Source: an uncultured Bacteroidota bacterium
GTDB lineage: Bacteria; Bacteroidota; Bacteroidia; AKYH767-A; OLB10
Assembly: GCA_903922455.1 (NCBI GenBank)
Contig: CAIXTT010000312.1
Coordinates: forward strand, 1 to 35,585
Length of the DNA stretch: 35,585 bases
Direction: 5' to 3'
A model generated the notes under the pieces. The model was not told where the DNA came from and did not search any database. It saw only the letters and a list, made by a program, of their open reading frames with translations. Both the position numbers and the translations under genes were made by a program. This document shows, in pieces, positions 7,619 to 16,488 of the stretch; the stretch's first letter is position 1, and each line of letters starts with the position of its first letter.

Positions 7619-8533
7619 ATGAAAAAAATGAAACTCACAATTTTAACATTGTTAATCGCAGTGTTATCGGTGCACCAATTAAGTGCTCAATGCCCTACTC
7701 CTTCTGGATTGGCAGCTTCAACAATGGGAGCAAACAGTTCATCTTTAACTTGGCAATCTGTAAGTGGTGTGACTAGTTATTTAGTGAAGGTAGAAAATGG
7801 TAGAAATAATCCAACTACGTTTTTAGTAACCGGAACCACAGTTAATCCTGTGTTTACTGTGAATGGATTAACAGGTGGATTTGTATATAAATTTAAAGTC
7901 AGATCTAATTGTGGCGGAAACCACAGCAGCTGGTCTCCTTGGTTTACTTTTGTTGCTGGTGGTGGCGCTATTAATTGTAATTTATTAACTGGACTTACAA
8001 TATCTAATACTACATCTACTGGAAGTACTTTTTCCTGGAATGCCAGTGCAGGCGGTTTGGGTTATGGAGTGAAAGTAGAAGACGGATCAGGGAATCCGAT
8101 AAATTTTTCTTTTGTTGCTAATACACTCACAAATAGTTACTCGATCACAGGTTTAAATCCATCAACTAATTATAAAGTAAAAATTAGAAAACTCTGTGCT
8201 GTTGGTGTTACAGGTCCTTGGTCTGCTTGGATGCCTTTTACAACTGCTGCTTTGCGTTTAGGTCAAGGTGATGATGTAGCAGAGAATTCTTTGATAAAGT
8301 TGTCTCCAAATCCTGCAAGTGATTTTTTCGAATTGAAAGTTTTAGATGGATCTGATGAAAAAATTGAATTAGTTCAGCTTTATGATTTAACTGGTAAAAT
8401 GGTAGCTAATTTATTTGTAAGTGATGAAAACATATCTAAATTTCCTATTCAAGATTTACACAACGGAGTTTATATTGTAAAGATTCAAACTAACAATAAT
8501 AGTATTTCAAAAAGATTAATTATTGCGAAGTAG
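7619..8533 (+). CDS. secreted protein with two fibronectin III domains and a T9SS sorting domain
   Basis: A 304-residue exported protein. A signal peptide (about 1-23, ending LSAQ) precedes two fibronectin type III-like domains (about 24-112 and 116-210). The two are internal duplicates: each starts with a Cys, carries a Y-x-VKVE(N/D)G strand, and ends with C...W-S-x-W-x-x-F-T. The T9SS type A sorting domain occupies about 222-304, with the usual LSPNPASD opening, ELVQLYDLTGKMV, HNGVYIVKI and a terminal SKRLIIAK. It stands alone after a long intergenic region and ends before a strong terminator, so it is probably a single-gene unit. A surface binding or adhesive role is likely; there is no catalytic motif. 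Confidence 0.92.
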   Translation: MKKMKLTILTLLIAVLSVHQLSAQCPTPSGLAASTMGANSSSLTWQSVSGVTSYLVKVENGRNNPTTFLVTGTTVNPVFTVNGLTGGFVYKFKVRSNCGGNHSSWSPWFTFVAGGGAINCNLLTGLTISNTTSTGSTFSWNASAGGLGYGVKVEDGSGNPINFSFVANTLTNSYSITGLNPSTNYKVKIRKLCAVGVTGPWSAWMPFTTAALRLGQGDDVAENSLIKLSPNPASDFFELKVLDGSDEKIELVQLYDLTGKMVANLFVSDENISKFPIQDLHNGVYIVKIQTNNNSISKRLIIAK

Positions 8534-8542
8534 TACATTCAT

Positions 8543-8576
8543 AAAAGGTGGTTGTATTTTCATACAACCACCTTTT
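8543..8576. terminator. bidirectional hairpin terminator between convergent genes
   Basis: A perfect 15-bp stem (8543-8557 with 8562-8576) with a tttc loop lies 10 bp after the stop of the fibronectin III gene. It carries AAAA on one side and TTTT on the other, so it can work for the + strand gene and for the converging - strand polysaccharide operon ending at 8629. Confidence 0.88.
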
Positions 8577-8628
8577 ATTTACTTTTATAAGCATGTAATT
8601 TAGAATTTAATTTTTAATGAATGCTTTA

Positions 8629-9402
8629 TCAATAGAAAAATAAATGATAAGCCCTTTTAAAATATTGCCCAAGCTTTCTAAGTGGCTTCATAATCATGGT
8701 TGACATTTTTGGTTTCATCTCGTTAATCTTCCAAGCCATCTTGTCTTCTAAATTGGCTTTTAACTTTACGAAGAAACTTACGTTACTTACACCACCCATT
8801 CGCATCTTTACAATAACCTCATTTAAATAGGCTAATTTAATTTGATTCTTGTGAATCAAACGTAACATCAATTCGTAATCGGCAGATAGTTTTAATTCGG
8901 TGTTGAAGCCACCATATTTTTCATACGTATCTTTTTTAACAAAGAAAGTAGGGTGTGGAGGCATCCATCCTTTTAAGAAATCCCCCTCTTGGTAAGCTCC
9001 AGATTCCCAAGTACGCATCACTTTGTCAGTATCGTTACGATTTACAAATACTAAATCAGCATAAACACCTTCGGCATCCGGATGGTCTTGAAAAGTCTTA
9101 ACGATTTTACTTAGTACTTGTGGATTCGAATATAAATCATCAGAGTGCAACATGCCAATAATATCACCCGTGGCATGTTTTATACCCTTGTTTAAAGCAT
9201 CATATAAACCTTTGTCTTTTTCAGAAACAATTTTTGAAATTTTGTCTTTATACTTTTCTGCAATTTGTAAAGTAGCGTCTTTCGATTTTCCATCAATGAT
9301 TAAATATTCAACATTCGGATAGTCTTGCATTACTACCGATTTGATAGTATCTTCAACTGTTGCAGCACTGTTATAGGTAATGGTAATAATGGATATTTTC
9401 AT
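8629..9402 (-). CDS. GT2 family glycosyltransferase (WcaE-like)
   Basis: A cytoplasmic GT-A glycosyltransferase of 257 residues, the last gene of the polysaccharide operon. The opening MKISIITITYNSAATVEDTI and LIIDGKSKDAT are the nucleotide-binding strands, with DKGLYDALNKGI next, a pattern typical of the WcaE/PglA-like GT2 subgroup. The metal-binding DXD equivalent is H86-S-D88-D89 (HSDDLY). A later segment with PPHPTFF and LSADYELMLR supplies the acceptor-side and catalytic region. No transmembrane helix is evident apart from a short hydrophobic C-terminal end. It adds one sugar to the repeat unit; donor and acceptor cannot be read from sequence. It follows the acetyltransferase gene with a 13-bp gap. 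Confidence 0.92.
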   Translation of the reverse strand: MKISIITITYNSAATVEDTIKSVVMQDYPNVEYLIIDGKSKDATLQIAEKYKDKISKIVSEKDKGLYDALNKGIKHATGDIIGMLHSDDLYSNPQVLSKIVKTFQDHPDAEGVYADLVFVNRNDTDKVMRTWESGAYQEGDFLKGWMPPHPTFFVKKDTYEKYGGFNTELKLSADYELMLRLIHKNQIKLAYLNEVIVKMRMGGVSNVSFFVKLKANLEDKMAWKINEMKPKMSTMIMKPLRKLGQYFKRAYHLFFY

Positions 9403-9415
9403 GCGAAAGACTAAA

Positions 9416-9979
9416 TTATTGATCAGAAATGTTTCGTTGCCGGATTTTGAGTGCTGGGTTTCCTTTATACAGAGAATATGCGGCTAAGGTTTCTGTAGCT
9501 ACAGAGTCAACCGCTAGTACGGAATGTGTTTTTAGCGTTACTCCTGGGCAAACTACCGACATAGCACCTACCCAAGCCCCATCTTCAAGCGTAACGGGTT
9601 TGACAATCAGGTCAAATGATGTCTTTTTATAGTTGTGATTGCCACAGAGGATAAATGCACCTTGACTCACACAACAATGGCTCCCAATGGTCACTCTCGC
9701 TAAATTATCGATCCAGACGCGCTCTCCAATCCAAGTGTAATCGCCAATAGACAGTAACCAAGGATATTTAATATTTACTCCAGGTTTAATCACAACGCCT
9801 CTCCCCACCGCTGCTCCGAATAACCGAAGTAAAAAAACTTTTAGCCCACTAAAGGGATTTAAATGATTCATGAAAAATAAAATATTAATGAAGTACCAAG
9901 ATATTCTAGTAATAATATTACCTCCCGGTTGATACCAGCTGTTATTGTATTTTGATAAATCTGTTTTTCCGATTGACAT
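9416..9979 (-). CDS. wcaF: WcaF-type polysaccharide O-acetyltransferase
   Basis: A 187-residue left-handed beta-helix acyltransferase of the WcaF class, which transfers acetyl from acetyl-CoA to a sugar of an exopolysaccharide unit; family length is about 180-190. The N-terminal SIGKTDLSKYNNSWYQPGG and the segment after it (WYFINILFFMNHLNPFSGLK) are characteristic of WcaF-like proteins. Hexapeptide repeats begin at about residue 60 (VGRGVVIKPGVNIKYPW, IGDYTWIGERVWID) and continue to the C-terminal part. The catalytic His is probably in CGNHNYKK. Downstream GT2 is 13 bp away and the upstream GT4 gene is 12 bp away. The exact sugar acetylated is unknown, so the symbol denotes the family only. 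Confidence 0.88.
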   Translation of the reverse strand: MSIGKTDLSKYNNSWYQPGGNIITRISWYFINILFFMNHLNPFSGLKVFLLRLFGAAVGRGVVIKPGVNIKYPWLLSIGDYTWIGERVWIDNLARVTIGSHCCVSQGAFILCGNHNYKKTSFDLIVKPVTLEDGAWVGAMSVVCPGVTLKTHSVLAVDSVATETLAAYSLYKGNPALKIRQRNISDQ

Positions 9980-9991
9980 TTTTTCTCTCTT

Positions 9992-11143
9992 TTATGAAAA
10001 GAGTTCTTTATGTTGTTGTATGGATTCTGGATGAAATATAATGCTGCTTGCTAATCTTTGTGCTGATAGATTCCAAGTATTATAGGTTTCGTCATTCATC
10101 TCTGCAGCTTCATGTAATACCTTGAGAATTTTACTTTCATCTTGTAATGATACATCCCATCCTGCTAAACTTTTTTCTAGGTTTCTCCAAGGCGTTTGAT
10201 CACTAATGATAACTGGACAACCTGCCGCCATACTTTCAATAATGGAATGACCGAAATTTTCATTAAAGGTAAGTAAAATACTAAAATGATAGTTTTTAAG
10301 CGTTTCAGCAACCTTGTCATTGGCTATGGCGCCCCTGTAATTCACTTTAATATGGGGAGGTAAGGTCGATATGATGGATTCACACTTCGACCAATACACG
10401 GCATCCTCGATAGGTCCAAAAATGTCAAATTGAATTTGATGTTGAGATGAACTTTTTGCAAGTAGAAGCAAGGTCCCTTCTAGGTTTTTTTTGAAGGATA
10501 TCCGAGAAAGAAATGCAATTTTCATTTCTCCTTGTTTCTTTACTTTTTTGATGGGCTTTATTTCTGTTCCTTCACTTAAGTTCAAAGCAACTTTTGTAGA
10601 TGCACTTTTTCCAAAAATCTTTTTTATTTCTGCTTCTTCAGAAGTAGAAGAGGCATGCCATCGAATTGTTGAACAGAGTCCAGTTACTTTCATCCATGTT
10701 AAGAAGACTTTTTTCTTTGCAGATTTAATTTGCAACGCACCTTGTCCTAACATACCTCGAGGAGCTAAAATTACTTTACGAACTGGAAAGTGTCGCTTTC
10801 GTGCAAGTAATGGAAAAACGGTAAACACTTTAGAGAATACCGAATTCAGATAAATGAAATCGGCACGCTCTTCTTTTATGATCTTTAAGATTTCTTTGTA
10901 ATTCCGTTTTATTTGTGACAAATAAATAACTTCGCATCCATCTGGCCCTTTTGTCCATCGGTCGCTAATAATATTCGCATATGGAGTTGCTTCGTGTAAA
11001 TCCATATCCGAAGTAACAATACGAAAGTCATATTCATTTTTTAATTGACTATACATATTTGCAATAGATCGAATGGGACCACCCGCTTTGTATCCCGGTA
11101 AATACCAGTCTACGAAAATTAATATTTTTTTCTTTTGATTCAC
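9992..11143 (-). CDS. GT4-type glycosyltransferase
   Basis: A GT-B fold glycosyltransferase of about 383 residues. The open frame reaches 11221 inside asnB, but the conserved N-terminus KKKILIFVDWYLPGYKAGGPIRS begins at a GTG at 11143, which is 11 bp after the asnB stop, so I take that as the start. GPIRSIANM after the Gly-rich turn is typical of GT4 enzymes. The donor-binding C-terminal half has FGPIED and the E-x7-E motif in NENFGHSIIESMAAGCPVIISD. Membrane segments are absent. It should act on the cytoplasmic lipid-linked repeat unit. The sugar is not predictable. An ATG start at 11221 cannot be excluded but would place 26 poorly conserved residues in front. Confidence 0.85.
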   Translation of the reverse strand: MNQKKKILIFVDWYLPGYKAGGPIRSIANMYSQLKNEYDFRIVTSDMDLHEATPYANIISDRWTKGPDGCEVIYLSQIKRNYKEILKIIKEERADFIYLNSVFSKVFTVFPLLARKRHFPVRKVILAPRGMLGQGALQIKSAKKKVFLTWMKVTGLCSTIRWHASSTSEEAEIKKIFGKSASTKVALNLSEGTEIKPIKKVKKQGEMKIAFLSRISFKKNLEGTLLLLAKSSSQHQIQFDIFGPIEDAVYWSKCESIISTLPPHIKVNYRGAIANDKVAETLKNYHFSILLTFNENFGHSIIESMAAGCPVIISDQTPWRNLEKSLAGWDVSLQDESKILKVLHEAAEMNDETYNTWNLSAQRLASSIIFHPESIQQHKELFS

Positions 11144-11154
11144 TTTTGCAAAGA

Positions 11155-13029
11155 TCAGGAATTGATCTGATTCTTTTCCATCCAATTTTCTAGCACCGTA
11201 CATAACCACATGTCGAGCCAACGCACCTGCTTATCTCCTTTCTGAAAGCGACTCCAAGTATCTAACAGATAGTCACCCTGAATGAAATCTCGCTTTGCTA
11301 AATTTTGAATGGAGTGCTCACACAAGGGCTTCAGTTCTTTTCGTAACCATACTTCCCAAGGAAATACGAATCCCATCTTCGGTCGATGCACCACCTCAGG
11401 TGGAAGTAAAGTGCCTAAGCTATCTACTAATAATTTTTTAGGAATGATGGGCTTTTTGTACTCGTCCGAGATTCCTAACACATATTCTACTAACTGATAA
11501 TCTAAGAACGGTACTCGCACCTCTAAAGCCACCGCCATGCTCATCTGGTCCGTGTCACGAAGTAATACGTTTTGCATGTAACTGGTAATTTCTGCAATGC
11601 TGACTTGACTTAACAACGGGATTGCCTTACCGTTATGGTCCAATTCAATATCTAAAACTCGTTGCATCGCATCCGCGGAAAAAGTTTTTAGACTAAGAAT
11701 AGATTTTACATAATCTGGTGATCCAACTTGCCTGGAGAGCGGAAATGTATTTCTTAAACTTGCATCCTTTAATCCTAATACTTGAGCCATTTTCGCAGAA
11801 GAAGTATCTTTCTTCACGCTCGCATAAAGGCGACCTGCCAATTGCCTTAAAGACTGTGGGAATTGATATAGCCAAGCTTGCTCTTGTAATTTTACACTGC
11901 GATTGAATACCGGGTATCCAGCAAAGATCTCATCCCCACCTAAACCGGATAATGCCATGGTGATTCCAGCCTGACGAGTAATCTTGGAGACCGTGTACGA
12001 GTTTGGTCCATCTCCACTCGGATGGTCAAGGGATGCGAGTGCTTCTGGTAATTCACGTAGGAAATCATCTGGTGTTAGTCGGAATTCATGATGATCGGTT
12101 CCAAATTTATTCGCAACTAATCGCGCAAATTTCGCTTCACTAAATTCTTCTTCGTCAAAAACAATGGTAAATGTTTTTACTTGTTGAGTTTGAATCTGAC
12201 TCATCAATCCAACAACAGCACTAGAATCAATTCCTCCACTTAAAAATGCACCAAAAGGTACATCGCTTATTAATCTTCTTTCAACGGCATTGTATAAAAG
12301 TGTATGAACATCTTTGCATACTTCAGTATATTTTTTTCCTTCAGAAGCAGAAGAATAATTCTCACGAGGAGACCACCATCGTTGAATATCCATTTTCCCC
12401 TCTTTCAAAGTGAGATGATGCCCAGGTAAGAGCATAAAGATATCTTTTACGAGCGTGTTGGGTGCATGCACCGTTTGATAGCTAAAATACTCTTGCAATA
12501 CATCCTTATTAATTTTTCGAGGCACAAGTCCAGACGCTAATATTCCCCGCACTTCAGAGCTAAATAAGAAAACTTCATTTTGCATCGAATAGTAAAGCGG
12601 TTTGATGCCCAATCGGTCACGTGCAATAAATAATTCCTTGGTTTGTTTATTCCATATAGCAAAAGAGAACATACCATTGAACTTGTGTAAGCATTCCTTT
12701 CCCCATGTTACATAGGCAGCAAGAATTACTTCAGTATCATTTTGTGATTTAAATAAATAGTTCGGAAGCTCTTTTCTGATTTCTTTAAAATTGTAAATTT
12801 CTCCGTTGAAAACAATGCAAAGATTTTCATACTGATCAAACATCGGTTGGTGTCCTGCTGGACTTAAATCCAAGATAGCTAGACGACGATGTCCTAAAGC
12901 TATATTTTCTTCAACAAATAATCCATCGTCATCAGGTCCACGATGTGCAATGGCATCATTCATGCCAGTAACATAACGATACGCTACGTCCGTGCTTTTC
13001 AATCCATATATTCCACTTATGCCACACAT
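11155..13029 (-). CDS. asnB: AsnB-type glutamine-dependent amidotransferase
   Basis: A full-length (624 residues) class B asparagine synthase homologue. The N-terminal Cys2 (MCGISGIYG) is the glutaminase nucleophile; HRGPDDDG and NGEIYNFKE complete the class II amidotransferase domain (about 1-210). The synthase domain has the ATP-binding P-loop SGGIDSS and the downstream SGLGGDEIFAGY segment. It makes asparagine from aspartate, or, as in many polysaccharide loci, an AsnB paralogue amidates a sugar carboxylate such as a uronic acid. The position among glycosyltransferases favours the second role, but the sequence cannot settle it. It is 4 bp from the upstream GT gene and 11 bp from the GTG of the next one. 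Confidence 0.9.
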   Translation of the reverse strand: MCGISGIYGLKSTDVAYRYVTGMNDAIAHRGPDDDGLFVEENIALGHRRLAILDLSPAGHQPMFDQYENLCIVFNGEIYNFKEIRKELPNYLFKSQNDTEVILAAYVTWGKECLHKFNGMFSFAIWNKQTKELFIARDRLGIKPLYYSMQNEVFLFSSEVRGILASGLVPRKINKDVLQEYFSYQTVHAPNTLVKDIFMLLPGHHLTLKEGKMDIQRWWSPRENYSSASEGKKYTEVCKDVHTLLYNAVERRLISDVPFGAFLSGGIDSSAVVGLMSQIQTQQVKTFTIVFDEEEFSEAKFARLVANKFGTDHHEFRLTPDDFLRELPEALASLDHPSGDGPNSYTVSKITRQAGITMALSGLGGDEIFAGYPVFNRSVKLQEQAWLYQFPQSLRQLAGRLYASVKKDTSSAKMAQVLGLKDASLRNTFPLSRQVGSPDYVKSILSLKTFSADAMQRVLDIELDHNGKAIPLLSQVSIAEITSYMQNVLLRDTDQMSMAVALEVRVPFLDYQLVEYVLGISDEYKKPIIPKKLLVDSLGTLLPPEVVHRPKMGFVFPWEVWLRKELKPLCEHSIQNLAKRDFIQGDYLLDTWSRFQKGDKQVRWLDMWLCTVLENWMEKNQINS

Positions 13030-13033
13030 AGTA

Positions 13034-14101
13034 TTATTGTTCCATTATTTTCCAAACGGTGTCAGCCCATATTTTTGGTGTTATATTCTGTGACAGTTTT
13101 TTACTTTCTTCTCCCATGCTAAGCAATACATCATCATTTAACTGAATGATTTTTATAAGGGCTTCCCTTACGGACGAAACGCTTTTTGGTTGGGTAAAAA
13201 AACCATTTTTTCCTTCATGGAGAAATGCTGTAGCAGCACTGGTTGTTGAACTGCAAATAAGCGGAAAACCTGCTGCAGCAAATTCATGGACCACCACACC
13301 CCAATGCTCATAGTGAGCAGGAAGAATAAATACACCAGTTTGTGCTAAGTACGGAGCTAACTCTTCCGGTTGAATAAAACCTATCTTTTTGATGGATGGA
13401 TGATCCGGAAATTCAGCATCTAATTCCCCTTTTCCAATACACCATAACTCCCAATCTTTCCGCTCCTCAGTCGTTAACGATGAAAAGGCAATCCACAATT
13501 CACGTATTCCTTTCAATTCGGTATATCGACCCATGAATATAAAACGATGAGGAAAGGATTGTTTTTTACTTTCTCTATTTTGTTCTTCATAATTCGCAAA
13601 CAAAGGAGTATCGGCAGAATACATGCCCATTAATAACCTCTCGTTCTTAAAACCAAGTTTGCGGGCATACTTGGCGTTAGGTTCTCCGGGTACCCAACAA
13701 TGTGTAAACAATGCGGGGAGGTATAATGGTCCCATTAAACTTGCCACTCGTTGTTTTAAAGTTCCAAGCCAAGGATTGTCTAAACTTAATACTACAGGAA
13801 TTTTCTTTTTTAAATATTTCGCAACACCCAAATATCCTTTGTCCGCCCATCCACATATAAAAACAAAGTCAGGATTAATATGCTTTACCAATTCTATGAG
13901 AGATGAATTATTATAATCTTTCCGTTCGTACAATTTAATATTTTCTTTTAAATTGAATTGAAAAGGAGCAACGGCTACTATTGGATAGCGCATAAGATGT
14001 ACTTCAACTGCGTGTGAAGCTGCTAACTGTTCCACACAGGCTTGCACATATCCGGCTAACTCAAAGTACAGGAAGAGTGCTTTCTTTCGCGGTAGGGTCA
14101 T
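13034..14101 (-). CDS. GT4-type glycosyltransferase
   Basis: A GT-B fold glycosyltransferase of 355 residues. The N-terminal half has KALFLYFELAGYVQACVEQLA and a V-F-I-C-G-W-A-D-K-G region. The C-terminal half has the nucleotide-sugar part: FIFMGRYTELKGIRELWIAF, then FILPAHYEHWGVVVHEFAAAGFPLI, in which the E-x7-E-like pair is visible (EHWGVVVHE). The ATG at 14101 overlaps the end of the upstream polymerase gene by 41 bp, and the first conserved strand starts at residue 6, so the overlap is probably real and not a start error. It is part of the polysaccharide repeat-unit pathway; donor unknown. Confidence 0.87.
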   Translation of the reverse strand: MTLPRKKALFLYFELAGYVQACVEQLAASHAVEVHLMRYPIVAVAPFQFNLKENIKLYERKDYNNSSLIELVKHINPDFVFICGWADKGYLGVAKYLKKKIPVVLSLDNPWLGTLKQRVASLMGPLYLPALFTHCWVPGEPNAKYARKLGFKNERLLMGMYSADTPLFANYEEQNRESKKQSFPHRFIFMGRYTELKGIRELWIAFSSLTTEERKDWELWCIGKGELDAEFPDHPSIKKIGFIQPEELAPYLAQTGVFILPAHYEHWGVVVHEFAAAGFPLICSSTTSAATAFLHEGKNGFFTQPKSVSSVREALIKIIQLNDDVLLSMGEESKKLSQNITPKIWADTVWKIMEQ

Positions 14102-15374
14102 GTGTATTATACTGTAATAGAGTTATGGCTAAAAGTGCAATGATGGTAAATGGATTTAAGGAAGCTTGAAACCAGGCTTCAAATGAAATAGAGAACATAA
14201 TGGCAAACATGGTTGGAAATGCAAGGTGATTGTTTCTTGAAGCTCTTATAAAATTTGAAAAGAATCCATATAGGTAAAAGCATAATCCAACAATACCTGT
14301 ATTTAACCAAATAGCTAAGTACGTATTGTGAACACCACCTTGATGACCGAGTATATTTAACCAATTTTTATTTTTTTCGAAGAGCCATTCCTCAAAGGCA
14401 AAACCTCTTCCTAAAAAGAAATAATATTTTTGAATTTGTTCCATTGCAAAAGTCCATGCAATCAATCGACCTGATCCATCATTCAAATGTTCTACACGCA
14501 TGTATGCGCCTAATCCCAAACTAGTAATGATGTAGGGTAGGTTCTCATTGATGATTTGAAACAAAAGTGCAACCACTAGCACAATCACAAATCCAATCCA
14601 AGGGGAAAGTTTATAGAATCGTGCAAACATCATGAAAATCATTATTGAAAAAATAGAGTTGCGTGAACTTGCCAATAGAATGGACAGGATGATTGCTCCA
14701 AAAACGATAATTTTTTCAGGAAGTGTAAATATTTTCGGAAACATTTCAATAGCAATGTAAACCACAATGAAAAACAAAGTACTAAATGTACCAACGCCAT
14801 TTGGATTTCCTAAAAGTCCATTGTATCGACCTTCTAAATAAGTCCAATCTGCGGGTAAAATAAAAATCATAATAAACGCTATGATATATAATATGGTACC
14901 CATCCATATTGTCTTTCTTAAAAAATCTTGACCTTCCACTTGCAGTTGGCGAAGAAAGTAATTGGGAATTACGGCCACCATTAAAAAGAATGAAAGTGTT
15001 TTTTGAAAGGATAAAATAGGAGTAGGATGTTTAGTACTGAGAAAGAAGGCTAATATAAAAAAAGGAATAAACGCGTAGTATATTTTACTTCTTAGTGGAA
15101 AATTTTTTGAATTGAGAAAGAAGAAGGCACATGCTGTTAATAGAGCAATGTCTTTTCCGAGGGTTGCAAAATTAAATTCCCAATGTCGATTGTCGGATAA
15201 ATAACATATTAACGCAATAGATAATACAATTTCTGTATAATATCCCTTTTGACGATAAATTAAAAAAGCAGCAGGAACCAATGCCATGGCAGTGATATCA
15301 ACCGCAATACCAACAAACACCCAGATGAGTGAGATGATAATGAATTGGTAGTTCTCTTTCGCGTAGGTTAGCAT
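14061..15374 (-). CDS. O-antigen ligase/Wzy-like polysaccharide polymerase
   Basis: An integral membrane protein of 437 residues with about 10-12 hydrophobic helices over its whole length. It resembles the Wzy_C/O-antigen ligase superfamily (PF04932): multiple helices in the N-terminal half, then a large loop with SGRLIAWTFAMEQIQKYYFFLG and GRGFAFEEWL... NILGHQGGVHNTYLAIWLN, where the conserved H-N-x-Y-L at the end of the loop is typical for this family. As the only such protein in the cluster it is the best candidate for joining repeat units at the periplasmic face of the membrane. Sequence does not separate polymerase from ligase. It starts 2 bp after the stop of the upstream GT4 gene and overlaps the next by 41 bp. 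Confidence 0.88.
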   Translation of the reverse strand: MLTYAKENYQFIIISLIWVFVGIAVDITAMALVPAAFLIYRQKGYYTEIVLSIALICYLSDNRHWEFNFATLGKDIALLTACAFFFLNSKNFPLRSKIYYAFIPFFILAFFLSTKHPTPILSFQKTLSFFLMVAVIPNYFLRQLQVEGQDFLRKTIWMGTILYIIAFIMIFILPADWTYLEGRYNGLLGNPNGVGTFSTLFFIVVYIAIEMFPKIFTLPEKIIVFGAIILSILLASSRNSIFSIMIFMMFARFYKLSPWIGFVIVLVVALLFQIINENLPYIITSLGLGAYMRVEHLNDGSGRLIAWTFAMEQIQKYYFFLGRGFAFEEWLFEKNKNWLNILGHQGGVHNTYLAIWLNTGIVGLCFYLYGFFSNFIRASRNNHLAFPTMFAIMFSISFEAWFQASLNPFTIIALLAITLLQYNTHDPTAKESTLPVL

Positions 15375-15376
15375 CC

Positions 15377-16483
15377 TTAGGCCATGAAATTATCAAATAA
15401 ATCAAGATGCAGGCGTGCTACTTTTTTCCAAGTGAATTTTTCGACCACTTTTTGATAAGATTTATCCGATAATGCTTTCTTTTCTTCAGGTTTTAATTGG
15501 TAAAATTGTTGAATCGCCCATTTTAGCGCCCTAATATTAGCCGTTTCGATTATATACCCATTATCGGAATTCACTAACTCGGCAGTAGCTCCAGTATCCG
15601 TTACAATGATGGGCATGGAGGCTGCCATAGCTTCTAAAACTACGGTGGGCATGCCCTCAAAAAGGGTGGGAAATACAAATAAATCGTTGCTTTCGTATAA
15701 AGAAATTAAAAGTTCATCATCTGCAAATCCCACGAAATTCACGTTTGGGAAATTATATTCTTTAATATACTGTTCATATAATGGACCCTTCCCAACAATA
15801 TTAAATTGGAGTCGATTCATGTACCCTTCTTTATTGAGTTGGCGAACAGCTTCCATTAATATATTTATTCCTTTATTGAATGCAAATCGACCGACAAAGA
15901 GTAAAGAAATTTTTTCATCTGTAAACTTTCGCTCTAGAGGAGGTCCAGGATTTACAGCATTTGGTAGAACGACTACTTTACTTTTTCCATTTACTATTTC
16001 CTTGTGTAAAATGTGCGTTAGTTTTCCTCCAAGAGAAATGATTTTTGCAGTATGTCTGAATTGATATTTTTCTAATACCCGTAACGGAAGCGTTTTTATT
16101 CGATCTGTGAATGTCAAACTTTGAAAAGGTTCTAATCCATGAGGATTGACTATCGTTCTATTTCCGATTTTGGGCAAACCTTTTAATACACTGAGTCCTT
16201 GTGCATACACGATGGCATTAGGATATTGTTTGATGATTGCAAAAGTAAGTTTAGAATATTCCCAACATTTTTTAATGTAGAATCCATCAAATTTAAATGG
16301 GATACTGATTTCTTTTATGCCCATTTCAGGTCGAAAGACAACTTGGGTGTGGGGATGAACTACAATTAAATCAATTTCATTTGTTTTTGCAAGTTCTTCA
16401 ATAAGCAGAAAAGAATGACGTTGCATACCACCAACCGCATGAGGAAAAACCCCATCCGTAATGAATAAAAGTTGTTTGCGCAC
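15377..16483 (-). CDS. GT4-type glycosyltransferase
   Basis: A GT4 retaining glycosyltransferase of 368 residues. The N-terminus has LFITDGVFPHAVGGMQRH, the classic G-G-x-x-R/H donor loop of the family. The C-terminal half has SLLFVGRFAFNKGINILMEAV, NIVGKGPLYEQY and the E-x7-E motif in FEGMPTVVLEAMAASMPII. The start is a GTG at 16483, lying only a few bases after the stop codon of the upstream SDR gene. No ATG gives a better N-terminus because the conserved strand begins at residue 4. It acts in the cytoplasm on the growing lipid-linked oligosaccharide. The sugar transferred is not deducible. Confidence 0.91.
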   Translation of the reverse strand: MRKQLLFITDGVFPHAVGGMQRHSFLLIEELAKTNEIDLIVVHPHTQVVFRPEMGIKEISIPFKFDGFYIKKCWEYSKLTFAIIKQYPNAIVYAQGLSVLKGLPKIGNRTIVNPHGLEPFQSLTFTDRIKTLPLRVLEKYQFRHTAKIISLGGKLTHILHKEIVNGKSKVVVLPNAVNPGPPLERKFTDEKISLLFVGRFAFNKGINILMEAVRQLNKEGYMNRLQFNIVGKGPLYEQYIKEYNFPNVNFVGFADDELLISLYESNDLFVFPTLFEGMPTVVLEAMAASMPIIVTDTGATAELVNSDNGYIIETANIRALKWAIQQFYQLKPEEKKALSDKSYQKVVEKFTWKKVARLHLDLFDNFMA

Positions 16484-16488
16484 AGTTG

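Noticed and set aside
10491-10853. 120-codon frame on the + strand inside the GT4 gene
   Set aside because: Opposite-strand shadow of a gene with clear GT4 motifs.
11144-11221. ATG start of the GT4 gene inside asnB
   Set aside because: The 26 extra residues are the reverse frame of conserved asnB sequence; the GTG at 11143 fits the family start.
15606-16064. 152-codon frame on the + strand
   Set aside because: It is antisense to a GT4 gene that carries the E-x7-E motif, and shows no independent pattern.
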